A stretch of 64,000 bases of DNA from Corynebacterium glyciniphilum AJ 3170 (GCF_007673095.1 NZ_VDYZ01000002.1:62001-126000), one strand, 5' to 3'. Numbered from the stretch's first letter, positions 41,512 to 51,732 are shown. The notes: generated from the sequence alone by a model not told the origin. Program-made: numbers and translations.

Positions 41512-42531
41512 TCAGCCCAGGCGCTCCAAGGAGTACTCCATGAGGTTACGGAGCGCACCGGTCGCGGGAATCTCCGGGAGAAGCGACAGTTCCGCCTCCC
41601 CGAGACCGCGGTAACGCTCGACGTCGGCCAGTGCGCGCTCCCGCCCGTCCGAGGCGCGGATGAGCGTCAGCGCCTCGTCCACGAGCTCATCGTCAGTCAC
41701 CGGGCCGGTGAGCAGTTCCCGGAGACGGGCCCCACCTACGGTCTCCTCGCGCATGGCGTAGAGCACGGGAAGAGTGAAGACACCTTCGCGCAGGTCGGTG
41801 CCGGGGGTCTTACCGGACGTCTCCGGATCGGACCAGATGTCGATGATGTCGTCGACGATCTGGAAGACCTGCCCCAGGTGACGGCCGAAACGGAACAACG
41901 CGGCACGGTGCTCCTCTGCTGCCCCCGAGTGGAGAGCCCCCAGATAGCCTGCGGAGGCGATGAGCACGCCGGTCTTCTCCTGGATGACCTGCATGTAGTG
42001 TTCGATGTCGTCGTCCCCGTCGGGAGGGCCGATGGTCTCACGCATCTGCCCGGTGACCAGTTCGCCGAATGTGTCGGCGAAATGACGGACCGTCTCGGTC
42101 CCGAGATCCGCCATCAACCCGGAGGCGACGGCGAAGATGTAGTCGCCGGCGAGAATGGCCACGGAGTTGGACCACCGCGCATTGGCGCTGGGGGCGCCCC
42201 GGCGACGCTCCGCCTCGTCCATCACGTCATCGTGGTACAGCGTAGCCAGGTGGGTGAGCTCGACGACGACGGCCGCGTCGGTCACTTCAGCGCGCCCACT
42301 CCCCGGCTCGTCCTGCCCGTACTGCGCCGCCAGCAGGGCGAACATCGGACGGAAGCGTTTCCCCCCGGACACCGCGAGATGGCTGATCTTGTCGGTGAGA
42401 AAGGTCTCCCCGGACGACAGGACCTCGCGGAGCCTGGCCTCCACACGTGCCAGGCCGTCCGGGACGGCGGTGTTCAGGTACTCGTCACCGAGATCGAGCC
42501 CCACCCGCACATCCGAGTTAGTGCTTGCCAT
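41512..42531 (-). CDS. Polyprenyl diphosphate synthase (menaquinone side chain)
   Basis: The 339-residue product extends allylic diphosphates with isopentenyl diphosphate. It has the first Asp-rich motif LYHDDVMDEAERRRG, GDYIFAVASGLMADLG and the second motif VFQIVDDIIDI, typical of long-chain trans-synthases such as heptaprenyl or octaprenyl synthases. The neighbours menJ and menG suggest it makes the menaquinone tail. A short in-frame alternative start is not needed. It is divergent from menJ across 162 bases. Confidence 0.9.
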   Translation of the reverse strand: MASTNSDVRVGLDLGDEYLNTAVPDGLARVEARLREVLSSGETFLTDKISHLAVSGGKRFRPMFALLAAQYGQDEPGSGRAEVTDAAVVVELTHLATLYHDDVMDEAERRRGAPSANARWSNSVAILAGDYIFAVASGLMADLGTETVRHFADTFGELVTGQMRETIGPPDGDDDIEHYMQVIQEKTGVLIASAGYLGALHSGAAEEHRAALFRFGRHLGQVFQIVDDIIDIWSDPETSGKTPGTDLREGVFTLPVLYAMREETVGGARLRELLTGPVTDDELVDEALTLIRASDGRERALADVERYRGLGEAELSLLPEIPATGALRNLMEYSLERLG

Positions 42532-42693
42532 GAATTACGTAGCCTCTGTCCGTCAAACGTCTTCTCTGGATAATCTTGCTCCCCGCTACTGTAGACCAGC
42601 ACCTCGGCACGGACCCAGACGAGCAGGAACAAAGATCTGTGGGGACGGGGTCCCGTCGCGCTGATCCCCCTCCCGGTACGGTGCCGTGCCACA

Positions 42694-44004
42694 ATGGTCG
42701 CGATGAATGACACAGAGTGCGAAGTTCTCGTCGTCGGAGCCGGGCCGGCCGGGTCGGCCGCGGCACACCGCGCCGCCGGCGCAGGCCGCGATGTTCTCCT
42801 CGTGGATATGCAGGACTTCCCCCGGGACAAGACCTGCGGTGACGGACTGACTCCGCGGGCCGTCCACGCACTGGAACGTCTCGGCGCGTCCGACCTCGTC
42901 TCGACCTCCGCCGGACGTCCGGAGATCCGCGGACTGAAGCTGCACGGATTCGGAGGTTCAGTCACCGCCCCGTGGCCAGGACACACCGAGTTCCCTGCCC
43001 GGGGCACAGCGGTCGCCCGGACCGACATCGACAACGCACTCGTGAATATGGCTGTCGCCTCCGGCGCGCGGCTGCGTACAGGGACGAAAGCCGTCGACGT
43101 GGAGACCGACCTGGCCGGTGGGGCGCGACGGGTACGTGCCGTGCACTTCGCCGACGGATCCACGGTGCGCTGCCGTTACCTGGTCCTGGCGGAGGGGGTG
43201 CGCAGTGGAATCGCCCGGACCCTGGGGACCCGCTGGTTGCGCGGTCTCGTCCACGGCGTGGCTGCCCGCTCCTACTGCCCCACTCCGTTCGGTGATGAGT
43301 CGTGGATCCACTCACACCTGGAGCTGCGGGACAGCGAGGGCACTGCGCAGCCGGGTTACGGCTGGATTTTCCCGCTCGGCACCGACGGCGAGCACGGTTC
43401 CGCGGTCAATCTGGGCTGTGGCGCGCTGTCCACGTCCCGGCGCCCGGCGAAGGTCAATGTCCGCAGGTTACTGGCGACCTATGCCGAGCAGTGTCGTGAG
43501 GAGTGGAGCCTCGGCGAGCCGACCCAGGTCGCCAGCGCCCTCCTGCCGATGGGCGGGGCGGTCACCCGGGTCGCCGGGGTGAACTGGGCCGCGGTCGGGG
43601 ACACCGCCGCACTGGTCAACCCGTTAAACGGTGAGGGCATCGACTACGCACTCGAGTCCGCCGCCGACGTGGTCGACCTCCTGCCCGACGCGGACCGTTC
43701 TCCCGACGGTCTCCGCTACATGTGGCCCGCTCACCTGAGCGATCGTTACGGGGACGCGTTCTCCCTGGCACGACGTGCCGCCACGCTGCTGACGATGCCG
43801 GGGCTTCTCGCTGCCCTCGGTCCGCTGGGAATGCGTGGTCCTCTCTCAGATCAGCTGATGGGTTCTGCCGCACGGTTGATGGGGAACCTCGTGACCCCGG
43901 AGGACCGGGACCTGACCGCCCGGGCCTGGTTGACCGCGGGACGGCTCAGTAGCGCCCACGACCGGTTCTGGCACGCGGAGTCGCGCCCGCTGTTCGGACG
44001 CTGA
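42694..44004 (+). CDS. menJ: Menaquinone reductase, geranylgeranyl reductase family
   Basis: The 436-residue FAD enzyme has the dinucleotide motif VVGAGPAGSAAAHRAAG near residue 11, the family PRDKTCGDGLTPRAV and the second flavin motif AVGDTAALVNPLNGEGIDYA near residue 302. MenJ reduces one isoprene double bond of menaquinone in mycobacteria. Assignment rests on family and the adjacent polyprenyl synthase and menG. ATG 42703 is an alternative start; no strong ribosome site is seen. Confidence 0.82.
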   Translation: MVAMNDTECEVLVVGAGPAGSAAAHRAAGAGRDVLLVDMQDFPRDKTCGDGLTPRAVHALERLGASDLVSTSAGRPEIRGLKLHGFGGSVTAPWPGHTEFPARGTAVARTDIDNALVNMAVASGARLRTGTKAVDVETDLAGGARRVRAVHFADGSTVRCRYLVLAEGVRSGIARTLGTRWLRGLVHGVAARSYCPTPFGDESWIHSHLELRDSEGTAQPGYGWIFPLGTDGEHGSAVNLGCGALSTSRRPAKVNVRRLLATYAEQCREEWSLGEPTQVASALLPMGGAVTRVAGVNWAAVGDTAALVNPLNGEGIDYALESAADVVDLLPDADRSPDGLRYMWPAHLSDRYGDAFSLARRAATLLTMPGLLAALGPLGMRGPLSDQLMGSAARLMGNLVTPEDRDLTARAWLTAGRLSSAHDRFWHAESRPLFGR

Positions 44005-44028
44005 CCGGGCCGGACCTACCTGGCGCGG

Positions 44029-44727
44029 TTACTCCGCCGTGGCCGGTTTCGTGGCGCTGTGCAGCGCCGTGATTCCGAAGGTGAGGTTCTGCCACCCGCA
44101 CCCTTCCCACCCGGAACGGTTGACCAGCGACGCCAGGGCCTCCTGGTCCGGCCAGTCGCGGATCGACTCGGCCAGGTACACGTAGGCTTCCGCATTCGAG
44201 GAAACCGCTTTCGCGATTGCGGGAAGCACACGCATGATTGCTTCCATGTAGACAGTGCGGAGTACCGGAACCACTGGAGTGGAGAACTCACAGACGGTGA
44301 GCCGTCCCCCCGGCCTGGTGACACGGGCCATCTCACGCAGTCCGGCAGCAGGATCCACGAAGTTCCGCAGCCCGAAGCTGATGGTCACCGCATCGAAGGT
44401 GTCGTCCGGGAAGGGTAGGCTCATACCGTCCCCACACACCTTCGGGACGTCCCTGTCCTTCCCCGCCGCCAGCATCCCCGGGGAGAAGTCACAGGCCACA
44501 CACCATGCACTAGACTCCGAAAGCTCCACCGTGGAGACCGCGGTCCCCGCAGCCAGGTCGAGGACCTTGTCGCCCGGGGCGAGGTCGAGCCGCCGGCGGG
44601 TACGCTTCCTCCAGATACGGTCAATCCCCGCCGTCATCGCTGTATTGGTCAGGTCGTAGTTCTCTCCGACGGCGTCGAACATGCGGGCGACGTCGTTCGG
44701 GTTCTTCTCCAGGCTGGCTCGTGACAC
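44029..44727 (-). CDS. menG: Demethylmenaquinone methyltransferase
   Basis: Methylates demethylmenaquinone to menaquinone with S-adenosylmethionine. The GTG at 44727 gives 232 residues starting (M)[20 protein letters not shown]. It has the UbiE/MenG signatures [34 protein letters not shown] (SAM loop) and [15 protein letters not shown]. Upstream in-frame codons to 44835 overlap the next gene and are rejected. Confidence 0.92.
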   Translation of the reverse strand: MSRASLEKNPNDVARMFDAVGENYDLTNTAMTAGIDRIWRKRTRRRLDLAPGDKVLDLAAGTAVSTVELSESSAWCVACDFSPGMLAAGKDRDVPKVCGDGMSLPFPDDTFDAVTISFGLRNFVDPAAGLREMARVTRPGGRLTVCEFSTPVVPVLRTVYMEAIMRVLPAIAKAVSSNAEAYVYLAESIRDWPDQEALASLVNRSGWEGCGWQNLTFGITALHSATKPATAE

Positions 44728-44738
44728 GGTGACCAAGC

Positions 44739-45218
44739 CTAGTCGATCCTCGGGTCCTCCCCTGCTTTCCCCCGACGCCACCAGAGCTGCACCGCCCCGA
44801 ACAACAGTCCTGTCACCGCCGCCGAAACCAACCACACCGACAACGCCGGTATCACCGACAACGTCCAGCCCCGTCCCTGCACCTTCACGTTCTCCGTGTC
44901 GGAGCGCTGGTAGTCGACGTAGACCCGGTCGCCCTGGGACAGACCCGTCGGATACTTCAGCCCACGGTCAGGCTGGTGGTATGCCCCGGCGTCGTCACGG
45001 AAACGCACCAGCGTGGTGGAACCGTCGCTGAGCACATCAGCCACGGCGACGCCCCGGTCCCCGGAAATCTTCGCGTCGTTGACGGCCGCATTGACGACGA
45101 TCATCCCGCATACGGCGGTGGAGAGAAGAAACAACGCCAGCACCGCCTGGACCAGGCGGCGGTGGACCAGTGCCCGCGTCGGGCGGAACGAGCCGAGGAA
45201 CGACGGAACGGTCAGCAC
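44739..45218 (-). CDS. DUF3592-like membrane protein
   Basis: The 159-residue product has two membrane segments ([20 protein letters not shown] and [21 protein letters not shown]) flanking an extracytoplasmic domain with [15 protein letters not shown] and [12 protein letters not shown], the pattern of DUF3592. It lies three bases after menD and eleven before menG on the same strand, so it is likely co-transcribed. No function is known. Confidence 0.75.
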   Translation of the reverse strand: MLTVPSFLGSFRPTRALVHRRLVQAVLALFLLSTAVCGMIVVNAAVNDAKISGDRGVAVADVLSDGSTTLVRFRDDAGAYHQPDRGLKYPTGLSQGDRVYVDYQRSDTENVKVQGRGWTLSVIPALSVWLVSAAVTGLLFGAVQLWWRRGKAGEDPRID

Positions 45219-45221
45219 GGC

Positions 45222-47066
45222 CTACCCCTTCCCCGTCGGTGAAACCGTGGTCTTCGCCGTGAGGGCCCGGTGCATACGCTCCCGTGGACTGCGGGAGACC
45301 GCGGCCTCGACGACCAACAGCCCGCCGGGCCCCTCGGCATGGTTCTCGAGAGCCAGACTCAGTTCCTGGAGCGTCCCCACCTGCTGGTGTGCGACTCCGT
45401 ACCCGTCACACAGTGCCCCGAGCTCCACTCCCGTCGGAGTGCCGACGACGCGGTCGAACGCGGACACTCCGTCGTCGAATGTCCTCAGCCCCGGCGCGCC
45501 GACCTCGAGTGTCTCGAAGATCGCGCCGCCGTCGTCATTGGAGACCACGATCACCAGGTTCTCCGGGCGTGGCTCGCCGGGGCCTATCGACAGTCCGTTG
45601 ATGTCGTGGAGGAATGTCAGGTCGCCCATCAGGGCGACTGTCCTCGGCGCCCGCATCAGGTCCGGCTCGGCGGACGCATGCGCCAGAGCCACCCCCACCG
45701 CCGTGGAGACTGTCCCGTCGATGCCGGCGGCACCACGGCTGGCGACCACGTGCACACCGGGGAACGGTAAGCCGGTCAGGGACGCGTCACGTACTGCGGA
45801 GGAGGCGCCGAGTACCACGGCGTCTCCGTCGGAGAGACTGTCGGTGACGGCGGCGGCGACATGGAGTCCCGTGAACTCCTCACCGGCGATCTCCTCCTTG
45901 ACGGCCTCCGCCGCAACCTCACCGGCCGCGGCACAGGTCCGCAACCATCCCCGGGGATGCTCACCTGTCACGGTGACACCGCGCAACGGGGCCGCCGTCT
46001 CCAGGTCCGTACGTCCCACCGCGGGGGCCGTCGGACGGTCGGACACCGGGAACACCCGGATCTCCGGATCCGCGAGCAACCGTGCGATACCGCGGTGCAG
46101 TGTGGGGCGTCCGATGAGCACGATCTGCTCCGGGCGCATCTGCGCCCGGTACTCCCCGTCACCGACGCCGGCCCCGATCTCAGCGGCGAACAGCCCCGCG
46201 GCGGCGGGATGCACCGGCACATCGGGGGCAGGGCACCCCGGCTCAGCGATAGTCGGCACTCCGGCGAGTTCGTCGAGGACGTGTTGTGCCCACACCCGGT
46301 CACGGACGTCACCGGCCACGACCAACGTACGGCTCGACAGGTCCACCACCGTGGAGGGAAGCATCGGTGTCCGGAGCACGTCCGAGATCCGCTGGTGCTC
46401 CCCCGTACCGCCGTCGACTTCGCGGGCGGCCAGGCTCACGTCCGTCGTCGAGGAAGGTACCAACGGCTCGGCGAAAGGAATGTCGACCTGGACGCCGCCG
46501 GCGTCGACCGGAGACGTGGCCCGCATCACGGCATGCGCCACCTGCTGGCGTACGTCCTGCCCGGTGGCCGGGCGTCCACTCGCCACCGCTGCATCAATTC
46601 CGACGGTCTCCACCGCGTGCGTGCCGAAGATCCCGAACTGGTCGATCGTCTGATTCGCGCCCGAGCCCAGCAGTTCCCACGGCCGGTTCGCCGACACCAC
46701 GATCAGCGGTACTCCGGCGGCCGTGGCCTCAACCATGGCCGGCAGGCAGTTCGCCACCGCCGTACCCGAGGTCATCACCACCGGGACGGCCCGTCCCGAG
46801 CGCTTGGCCAGCCCCAGTGCCAGGAAGGAGCCGGAGCGCTCATCGGTGCGTACGTGCAGCCGCAGTCGGCGCAGACGGTCCGCCTCGGCGAACGCCAGAG
46901 CCAGGGGTGCCGACCTCGACCCCGGGCAGACGACGGCCTCCCGCACCCCGTTGGCGATGAAAGCGTCCACGACAATCGCCGCCACCTGTGTGGCGGGCGA
47001 GAGGTGCGACAGTGTGGGACACAGGTCAGCGTGCGTGGAGTCAGGGATGTCGGTCGGGTCAGTCAC
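45222..47066 (-). CDS. menD: SEPHCHC synthase (menaquinone)
   Basis: A thiamine-diphosphate enzyme that joins 2-oxoglutarate-derived succinic semialdehyde to isochorismate. The 614-residue product has VCPGSRSAPLALAFAEADR, the family HVRTDERSGSFLALGLAKRS and TSGTAVANCLPAMVEA near the amino end, and the diphosphate-binding GDLTFLHDINGL and NDDGGAIFETL near the carboxyl end. The isochorismate it needs could come from dhbC, since no menF is next to it. Confidence 0.93.
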   Translation of the reverse strand: MTDPTDIPDSTHADLCPTLSHLSPATQVAAIVVDAFIANGVREAVVCPGSRSAPLALAFAEADRLRRLRLHVRTDERSGSFLALGLAKRSGRAVPVVMTSGTAVANCLPAMVEATAAGVPLIVVSANRPWELLGSGANQTIDQFGIFGTHAVETVGIDAAVASGRPATGQDVRQQVAHAVMRATSPVDAGGVQVDIPFAEPLVPSSTTDVSLAAREVDGGTGEHQRISDVLRTPMLPSTVVDLSSRTLVVAGDVRDRVWAQHVLDELAGVPTIAEPGCPAPDVPVHPAAAGLFAAEIGAGVGDGEYRAQMRPEQIVLIGRPTLHRGIARLLADPEIRVFPVSDRPTAPAVGRTDLETAAPLRGVTVTGEHPRGWLRTCAAAGEVAAEAVKEEIAGEEFTGLHVAAAVTDSLSDGDAVVLGASSAVRDASLTGLPFPGVHVVASRGAAGIDGTVSTAVGVALAHASAEPDLMRAPRTVALMGDLTFLHDINGLSIGPGEPRPENLVIVVSNDDGGAIFETLEVGAPGLRTFDDGVSAFDRVVGTPTGVELGALCDGYGVAHQQVGTLQELSLALENHAEGPGGLLVVEAAVSRSPRERMHRALTAKTTVSPTGKG

Positions 47067-47136
47067 ACTCCCTGACGCTACCCGGCAGTCGTGGAGGTGC
47101 TGAAAACGGCTCCGGGAAAGGCCGGTGCAGGCTGGC

Positions 47137-49479
47137 TCACCCCACGGCGTGAGCCAGATGCTGTCCCGTCAACGTTCCGGACTCCACAAGTGACCCCGGT
47201 GTCCCCGAGAAGACCACCTGACCGCCCTCGTGTCCGGCTCCGGGGCCGACGTCGATGATGTGGTCGGCTGCCGCCATGACCGCCATATTGTGTTCGATGA
47301 CCACGAGACTGTAGCCGTCGTCCACCAGCGACTGCATCATCGTCACCAGTGTTCCGGTGTCGGCGAGGTGCAGACCCGACGTCGGCTCGTCGAGCACGAT
47401 CACGGAGGCACCACCCGACGCCTCCAGGCCGTCGCCGATCTTCGCCGCGAGCTTCAGACGTTGGCGTTCCCCGCCGGACAGGGTGTTCAGCGGCTGTCCG
47501 AGGCGCAGGTAGTCGAGGCCGACCTGCATGAGCCGGTCCAGGGGCCCGGACACCGTCCGCGACGATGCGCTGGACGGGACATCGTCGGTGAAGAAGTCCC
47601 GGGCCTGCCTCACCGTCATGTCCAGGACATCGCTGATGGTGCGTCCTGCCAGCGTGAACTCCAGGACCTCCGGCCGGAAACGGCGCCCGCCGCACTCCTC
47701 ACAGGGGGTCGACACACCCGCCATGATCGCCAGATCGGTGTACACGACGCCGAGCCCGTTGCACACCGGACACGCACCCTCGGAATTCGGGCTGAACTGC
47801 GCCGGCGTGGCCCCGGCAGCCTTGTTCGCCCGGGCGAAGAGTTTGCGGACGTCGTCGAGGACACCGGTGTACGTGGCCGGGGTGGAACGTCGGGACCCGC
47901 GGATGCCGGACTGGTCGACCACCGTCACCGCCTCCCGTCCGGTCAGGCCGCCGTGGATCAGCGACGACTTCCCGGACCCGGCGACACCGGTGACCACGGT
48001 GAGTACCCCGAGGGGGACGTCCACCGAGACGTCCTGCAGGTTGTTCACGCTGACGTGTTCCAACGACATCACCCCGGTAGGGGTCCGCACCGTGTCACGG
48101 AGCGCCACTCCGCGGTCGAGTGAACGGGCGGTGACCGTGTCCGCACCACGCAGCCCCTCGTAGGAGCCTGAGAACACGACCTCGCCGCCGGCCTCGCCGG
48201 AACCCGGTCCGATATCGACGACATAGTCCGCGGCCTCGATGACCTCGGGTTTGTGCTCGACGACCAAGACCGTGTTGCCCTTGTCACGGATCCGCTGCAG
48301 CAGGTCGATCATCCGGTCGATGTCATGCGGGTGCAGGCCGATCGTCGGCTCGTCGAAGACATAGGTCACGTCCGACAACGGGGAGCCGAGGTGGCGGATC
48401 ATCTTCACCCGTTGTGCCTCTCCCCCGGACAATGTCCCGGCCGGACGGTCGAGGCTGAGGTAGCCCAGGCCGACGTCGACGAGATTGTCGAGCATGCCGA
48501 GCAGGTTGGACCGTACGGGCGCCACGGACGGCTCCGCCTCGAGCCCCTGGACCAGCTCACGTAGTTCGGTGATCTGCGTCGAGTTCCACTCACCGATGGT
48601 GCGCCCGGCGACAGTGGCCGTCCGCGACGCCTCCTTCAACCGGATACCGTGACAGTCCGGGCACGGGCCGGTCGTGCTGATCCGGTCCACGAAGTTCACG
48701 ATCTGCTTCTGCTTCGGCGGAGTGTCACGGTCGATCCACAGTCGACGGATGCGCGTGACGAGCCCGTCATAGCTGAGGTTCGAGAATCCGCTGTTGTCCT
48801 CCTTGGGGACCTTGATCTTCTGTGACGGTGCGTAGAGGAAGAACTCCCTCTGCTCCGGGGTGTAGTCCCGGACCGGGACGTCCGGGTCGAGTCGTCCGCA
48901 GTTGGCGTAGGACGACCAGTACCAGTCCCCCACGCCGAACCCCGGTGCATCGATCGCGCCCTCGTTCAGCGACTTCGACTCATCGAGGAACACCGACAGG
49001 TCGATGGTGGCTCCCACTCCGGTGCCCTCGCATGTGGGGCACCATCCCTCGGGGAGGTTGAAGGAGAAATGACCGGACGCACCGACGTACGGCTCGGACA
49101 GCCTGCTGAACAGGATGCGTACCAGGGACGAGGCGTCGGTCGCGGTACCGACCGTGGAGCGGGAGTTCGCCCCCATGCGCTCCTGGTCGATGATGATCGC
49201 CGGAGACAGGTTCTCCAGCACGTCGACGTCCGGACGCGGCAGGCTGGGCATGAACCCCTGGATGAAGGCACTGTAGGTCTCGTCGATCAGTCTGCGGGAC
49301 TCGGCGGCGACCGTGCCGAAGACGAGGGAGGACTTCCCCGATCCGGAGACCCCGGTGACGACGGTGAGTCTCCTCTTGGGGATGTCGACGTCGATGTTCT
49401 TCAGGTTGTTGGCCCGGGCTCCCCGGACGTGGATCGTGTCGTGACTGGTGTCATGTCTAGTGTCGCGGGAGTCGCTCAT
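47137..49479 (-). CDS. UvrA-like ABC ATPase (short, UvrB-interaction region missing)
   Basis: The 780-residue product has two ABC modules: Walker A GVSGSGKSS near residue 44 and GVAGSGKSS near 505, signatures TLSGGEAQRVKM and TLSGGERQRLKL, and zinc-type clusters CPTCEGTG, CPDCHG and CPVCNGLG/CEECGG. UvrA is about 940 residues; this one lacks most of the amino UvrB-contact insert, as in UvrA2- and DrrC-like proteins linked to drug tolerance. An Asp/His/Thr-rich start (DTRHDTSHDT) may mean a later start. It lies between menC and menD with no clear operon partner. Confidence 0.88.
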   Translation of the reverse strand: MSDSRDTRHDTSHDTIHVRGARANNLKNIDVDIPKRRLTVVTGVSGSGKSSLVFGTVAAESRRLIDETYSAFIQGFMPSLPRPDVDVLENLSPAIIIDQERMGANSRSTVGTATDASSLVRILFSRLSEPYVGASGHFSFNLPEGWCPTCEGTGVGATIDLSVFLDESKSLNEGAIDAPGFGVGDWYWSSYANCGRLDPDVPVRDYTPEQREFFLYAPSQKIKVPKEDNSGFSNLSYDGLVTRIRRLWIDRDTPPKQKQIVNFVDRISTTGPCPDCHGIRLKEASRTATVAGRTIGEWNSTQITELRELVQGLEAEPSVAPVRSNLLGMLDNLVDVGLGYLSLDRPAGTLSGGEAQRVKMIRHLGSPLSDVTYVFDEPTIGLHPHDIDRMIDLLQRIRDKGNTVLVVEHKPEVIEAADYVVDIGPGSGEAGGEVVFSGSYEGLRGADTVTARSLDRGVALRDTVRTPTGVMSLEHVSVNNLQDVSVDVPLGVLTVVTGVAGSGKSSLIHGGLTGREAVTVVDQSGIRGSRRSTPATYTGVLDDVRKLFARANKAAGATPAQFSPNSEGACPVCNGLGVVYTDLAIMAGVSTPCEECGGRRFRPEVLEFTLAGRTISDVLDMTVRQARDFFTDDVPSSASSRTVSGPLDRLMQVGLDYLRLGQPLNTLSGGERQRLKLAAKIGDGLEASGGASVIVLDEPTSGLHLADTGTLVTMMQSLVDDGYSLVVIEHNMAVMAAADHIIDVGPGAGHEGGQVVFSGTPGSLVESGTLTGQHLAHAVG

Positions 49480-49697
49480 TGCACCTTTTATAGCCGAAGA
49501 ACAGGGTCTACCGGCAGTCTCGCATCACTCGTGGCGCGTCCTCCCCCGCACTGCGGCAGAGGCAACGGCGAGCCGGGCAGGGGTACGGGTCACAAATGTG
49601 AGGAAAACCGACAGGCGGGTCTGCCACCCTGCACAGAGGTCTGCCAGCCGCCCACGTGGTGGAGGACGTGGCAGAGCCGGGCACTCACCCGTCTGGG

Positions 49698-50765
49698 CTA
49701 CAGGTACTCGTAGGCGGCGGCGAGCCGCTGGTACCACCAGTCCCGGCGCGCAGCGGACGCCTCGAGGGAATCCAGCCGGTCCGCATCAGGGCTGAGCTGC
49801 TCCACGGCGAGGCGTCCGTCGACGATCTCGCGGGGGGCGCAGACGTCCTCGGCATACAGCGACCCGGTGGCCAGACCCGCCGCCTGTGGTGCCACAACCA
49901 TGTCTTCGTCGTCCGTGTAGCCCGGCAGCGTCGCCGCGGCGAGGATTCCGGCGTACATGCCCACCGCGGACTCCAGGGCAGAGGACACCGTGACCGCCAC
50001 TCCGAAGTGTCCGATCTCCCGGGCGATCGTGCGGACGTGGGACACCCCACCCAACGGCGCTGCCTTGAGCACCGCCACGTCGCAGGCGCCGGCCTGGACC
50101 ACGGCCAGGGGATCAGTGGATTTACGGATCAGTTCGTCTGCGGCGACGCGGACCATCATTCCCCGCGAGCCGAGTCGCCGTCGTAGTTCGGCGAGCTCCG
50201 CGACCGTGGCGCACGGCTGTTCCATGTAGTCCAGGGGTCCACCGCCCTGCGACGGGTCGGTGAGAGCCCGGGCAGCGGCGAAGGCGTCGTCGACGCTCCA
50301 ACCGGCATTCGCGTCCACGCGGACACTGACTCCCGGTCGGGCGTCCCGTACCGCCCGGACGCGTGCCAGATCGTCGTCGAGCGTCTGCCCTTTCTCCGCG
50401 ACCTTGACCTTCACCGTGGTGCAGCCCGGGTAGCGGTCCAGCAGGCGGGGCACGGCCTCCGGGTCGGCGACCACGTCCACCGCCGGAATGGTCGCATTGA
50501 CCTCGACCGACGACAGCGACGGCTCCGGGGGACGCCCCCACCCGAGTTCCACCGCACTGCGCAACCACCGTGACGACTCCTCTGCCCGGTACTCCAGGAA
50601 CGGCGACCACTCCACCCAACCGGACGGTGCCTCGATGAGCATCAGTTCACGCTCGGTCACACCCCGGAACGGCACACGCAGCGGGCAGGTGACAACCCGG
50701 GCGCGGTCGGTGAGCTCCGACAGGGCCGGTGTGCCGGATTCGACGGGACGGTCAGAAGACTGCAT
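49698..50765 (-). CDS. menC: o-Succinylbenzoate synthase
   Basis: An enolase-superfamily dehydratase of menaquinone synthesis. Residues of the active site are visible: TVKVKVAEKG (lysine), VRVDANAGW (Asp), DYMEQPC (Glu), VAADELI (Asp) and VAVLKAAPLGG (lysine). The ATG at 50765 gives 355 residues; a GTG six bases earlier is possible. It is divergent from menB with only 22 bases between starts, and TAGGGT seven bases before the ATG suggests a leaderless transcript. Confidence 0.9.
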   Translation of the reverse strand: MQSSDRPVESGTPALSELTDRARVVTCPLRVPFRGVTERELMLIEAPSGWVEWSPFLEYRAEESSRWLRSAVELGWGRPPEPSLSSVEVNATIPAVDVVADPEAVPRLLDRYPGCTTVKVKVAEKGQTLDDDLARVRAVRDARPGVSVRVDANAGWSVDDAFAAARALTDPSQGGGPLDYMEQPCATVAELAELRRRLGSRGMMVRVAADELIRKSTDPLAVVQAGACDVAVLKAAPLGGVSHVRTIAREIGHFGVAVTVSSALESAVGMYAGILAAATLPGYTDDEDMVVAPQAAGLATGSLYAEDVCAPREIVDGRLAVEQLSPDADRLDSLEASAARRDWWYQRLAAAYEYL

Positions 50766-50771
50766 GCCCAC

Positions 50772-50781
50772 ACCCTACGAT
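50772..50781. promoter_or_regulatory. Overlapping divergent -10 elements of menB and menC
   Basis: On the plus strand TACGAT at 50776-50781 lies six bases before the menB ATG. On the minus strand TAGGGT (complement of 50772-50777) lies six bases before the menC ATG. The two hexamers share two bases. Such spacing places both transcription starts on the start codons, so both mRNAs would be leaderless. No convincing -35 element was found. Confidence 0.5.
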
Positions 50782-50787
50782 GGTGAC

Positions 50788-51732
50788 ATGACAGACAACC
50801 CCTTTGACCCTTCCCAGTGGCGCGAGGTCCCCGGTTTCGACTTCGACGACATCACCTACCACCGTCACGCAGGGGAAGGACGTGAGAACGGTATCGTCCG
50901 CATCGCGTTCGACCGCCCCGAGGTACGTAACGCCTTCCGTCCACACACCGTCGACGAGCTCTACCGCGCCCTCGACCACGCCCGGCGCTCCCCGGACGTC
51001 GGCACCATCCTGCTGACGGGGAACGGGCCCAGTCCGAAGGACGGTGGATGGGCATTCTGCTCGGGCGGCGACCAACGCATCCGGGGCAGGTCCGGCTACC
51101 AGTACGCCACCGACCACGACAACGACGTCAGCGCCGCCACCGCCGACAAAGTCGATGAAGCGCGGGCCAAGGCGGAGGGCGGCCGGCTGCACATCCTCGA
51201 GGTGCAGCGGCTGATCCGGACGATGCCGAAGGTCGTCATCGCCGTGGTGAACGGATGGGCGGCCGGCGGCGGGCACAGCCTGCACGTGGTGTGCGACCTG
51301 ACCATCGCCTCGCGCGAACACGGCATGTTCAAGCAGACGGATGCCGACGTCGGATCCTTCGACGCCGGTTACGGCTCCGCGTACCTGGCCAAGCAGGTGG
51401 GCCAGAAGTACGCCCGGGAGATCTTCTTCCTGGGCCGGTCCTATTCCGCCGAACGCATGATGCAGATGGGCGCGGTCAACGAGGTCGCCGACCATGCCGA
51501 ACTCGAAGAAGCGGCCGTCGAGTGGGCACGGGCGATCAACGGCAAGTCCCCCACCGCCCAGCGGATGCTGAAGTTCGCCTTCAACCTGTCGGACGACGGG
51601 CTGATGGGGCAGCAGGTCTTCGCCGGGGAGGCCACCCGCCTGGCCTACATGACCGATGAGGCGGTGGAGGGGCGCGATTCCTTCCTGGAGAAGCGTGCCC
51701 CCCGCTGGGACGAGTTCCCCTACTACTACTGA
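50788..51732 (+). CDS. menB: 1,4-Dihydroxy-2-naphthoyl-CoA synthase
   Basis: A crotonase-family enzyme that closes the second ring of the naphthoquinone. The 314-residue product has CSGGDQRIRG, the oxyanion region NGWAAGGGHSLHVVCDLTIAS and DVGSFDAGYGSAYLA, and ends in the family PRWDEFPYYY-type tail. Actinobacterial MenB proteins have this length. An in-frame extension upstream to 50488 runs through menC and is rejected. Confidence 0.95.
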   Translation: MTDNPFDPSQWREVPGFDFDDITYHRHAGEGRENGIVRIAFDRPEVRNAFRPHTVDELYRALDHARRSPDVGTILLTGNGPSPKDGGWAFCSGGDQRIRGRSGYQYATDHDNDVSAATADKVDEARAKAEGGRLHILEVQRLIRTMPKVVIAVVNGWAAGGGHSLHVVCDLTIASREHGMFKQTDADVGSFDAGYGSAYLAKQVGQKYAREIFFLGRSYSAERMMQMGAVNEVADHAELEEAAVEWARAINGKSPTAQRMLKFAFNLSDDGLMGQQVFAGEATRLAYMTDEAVEGRDSFLEKRAPRWDEFPYYY

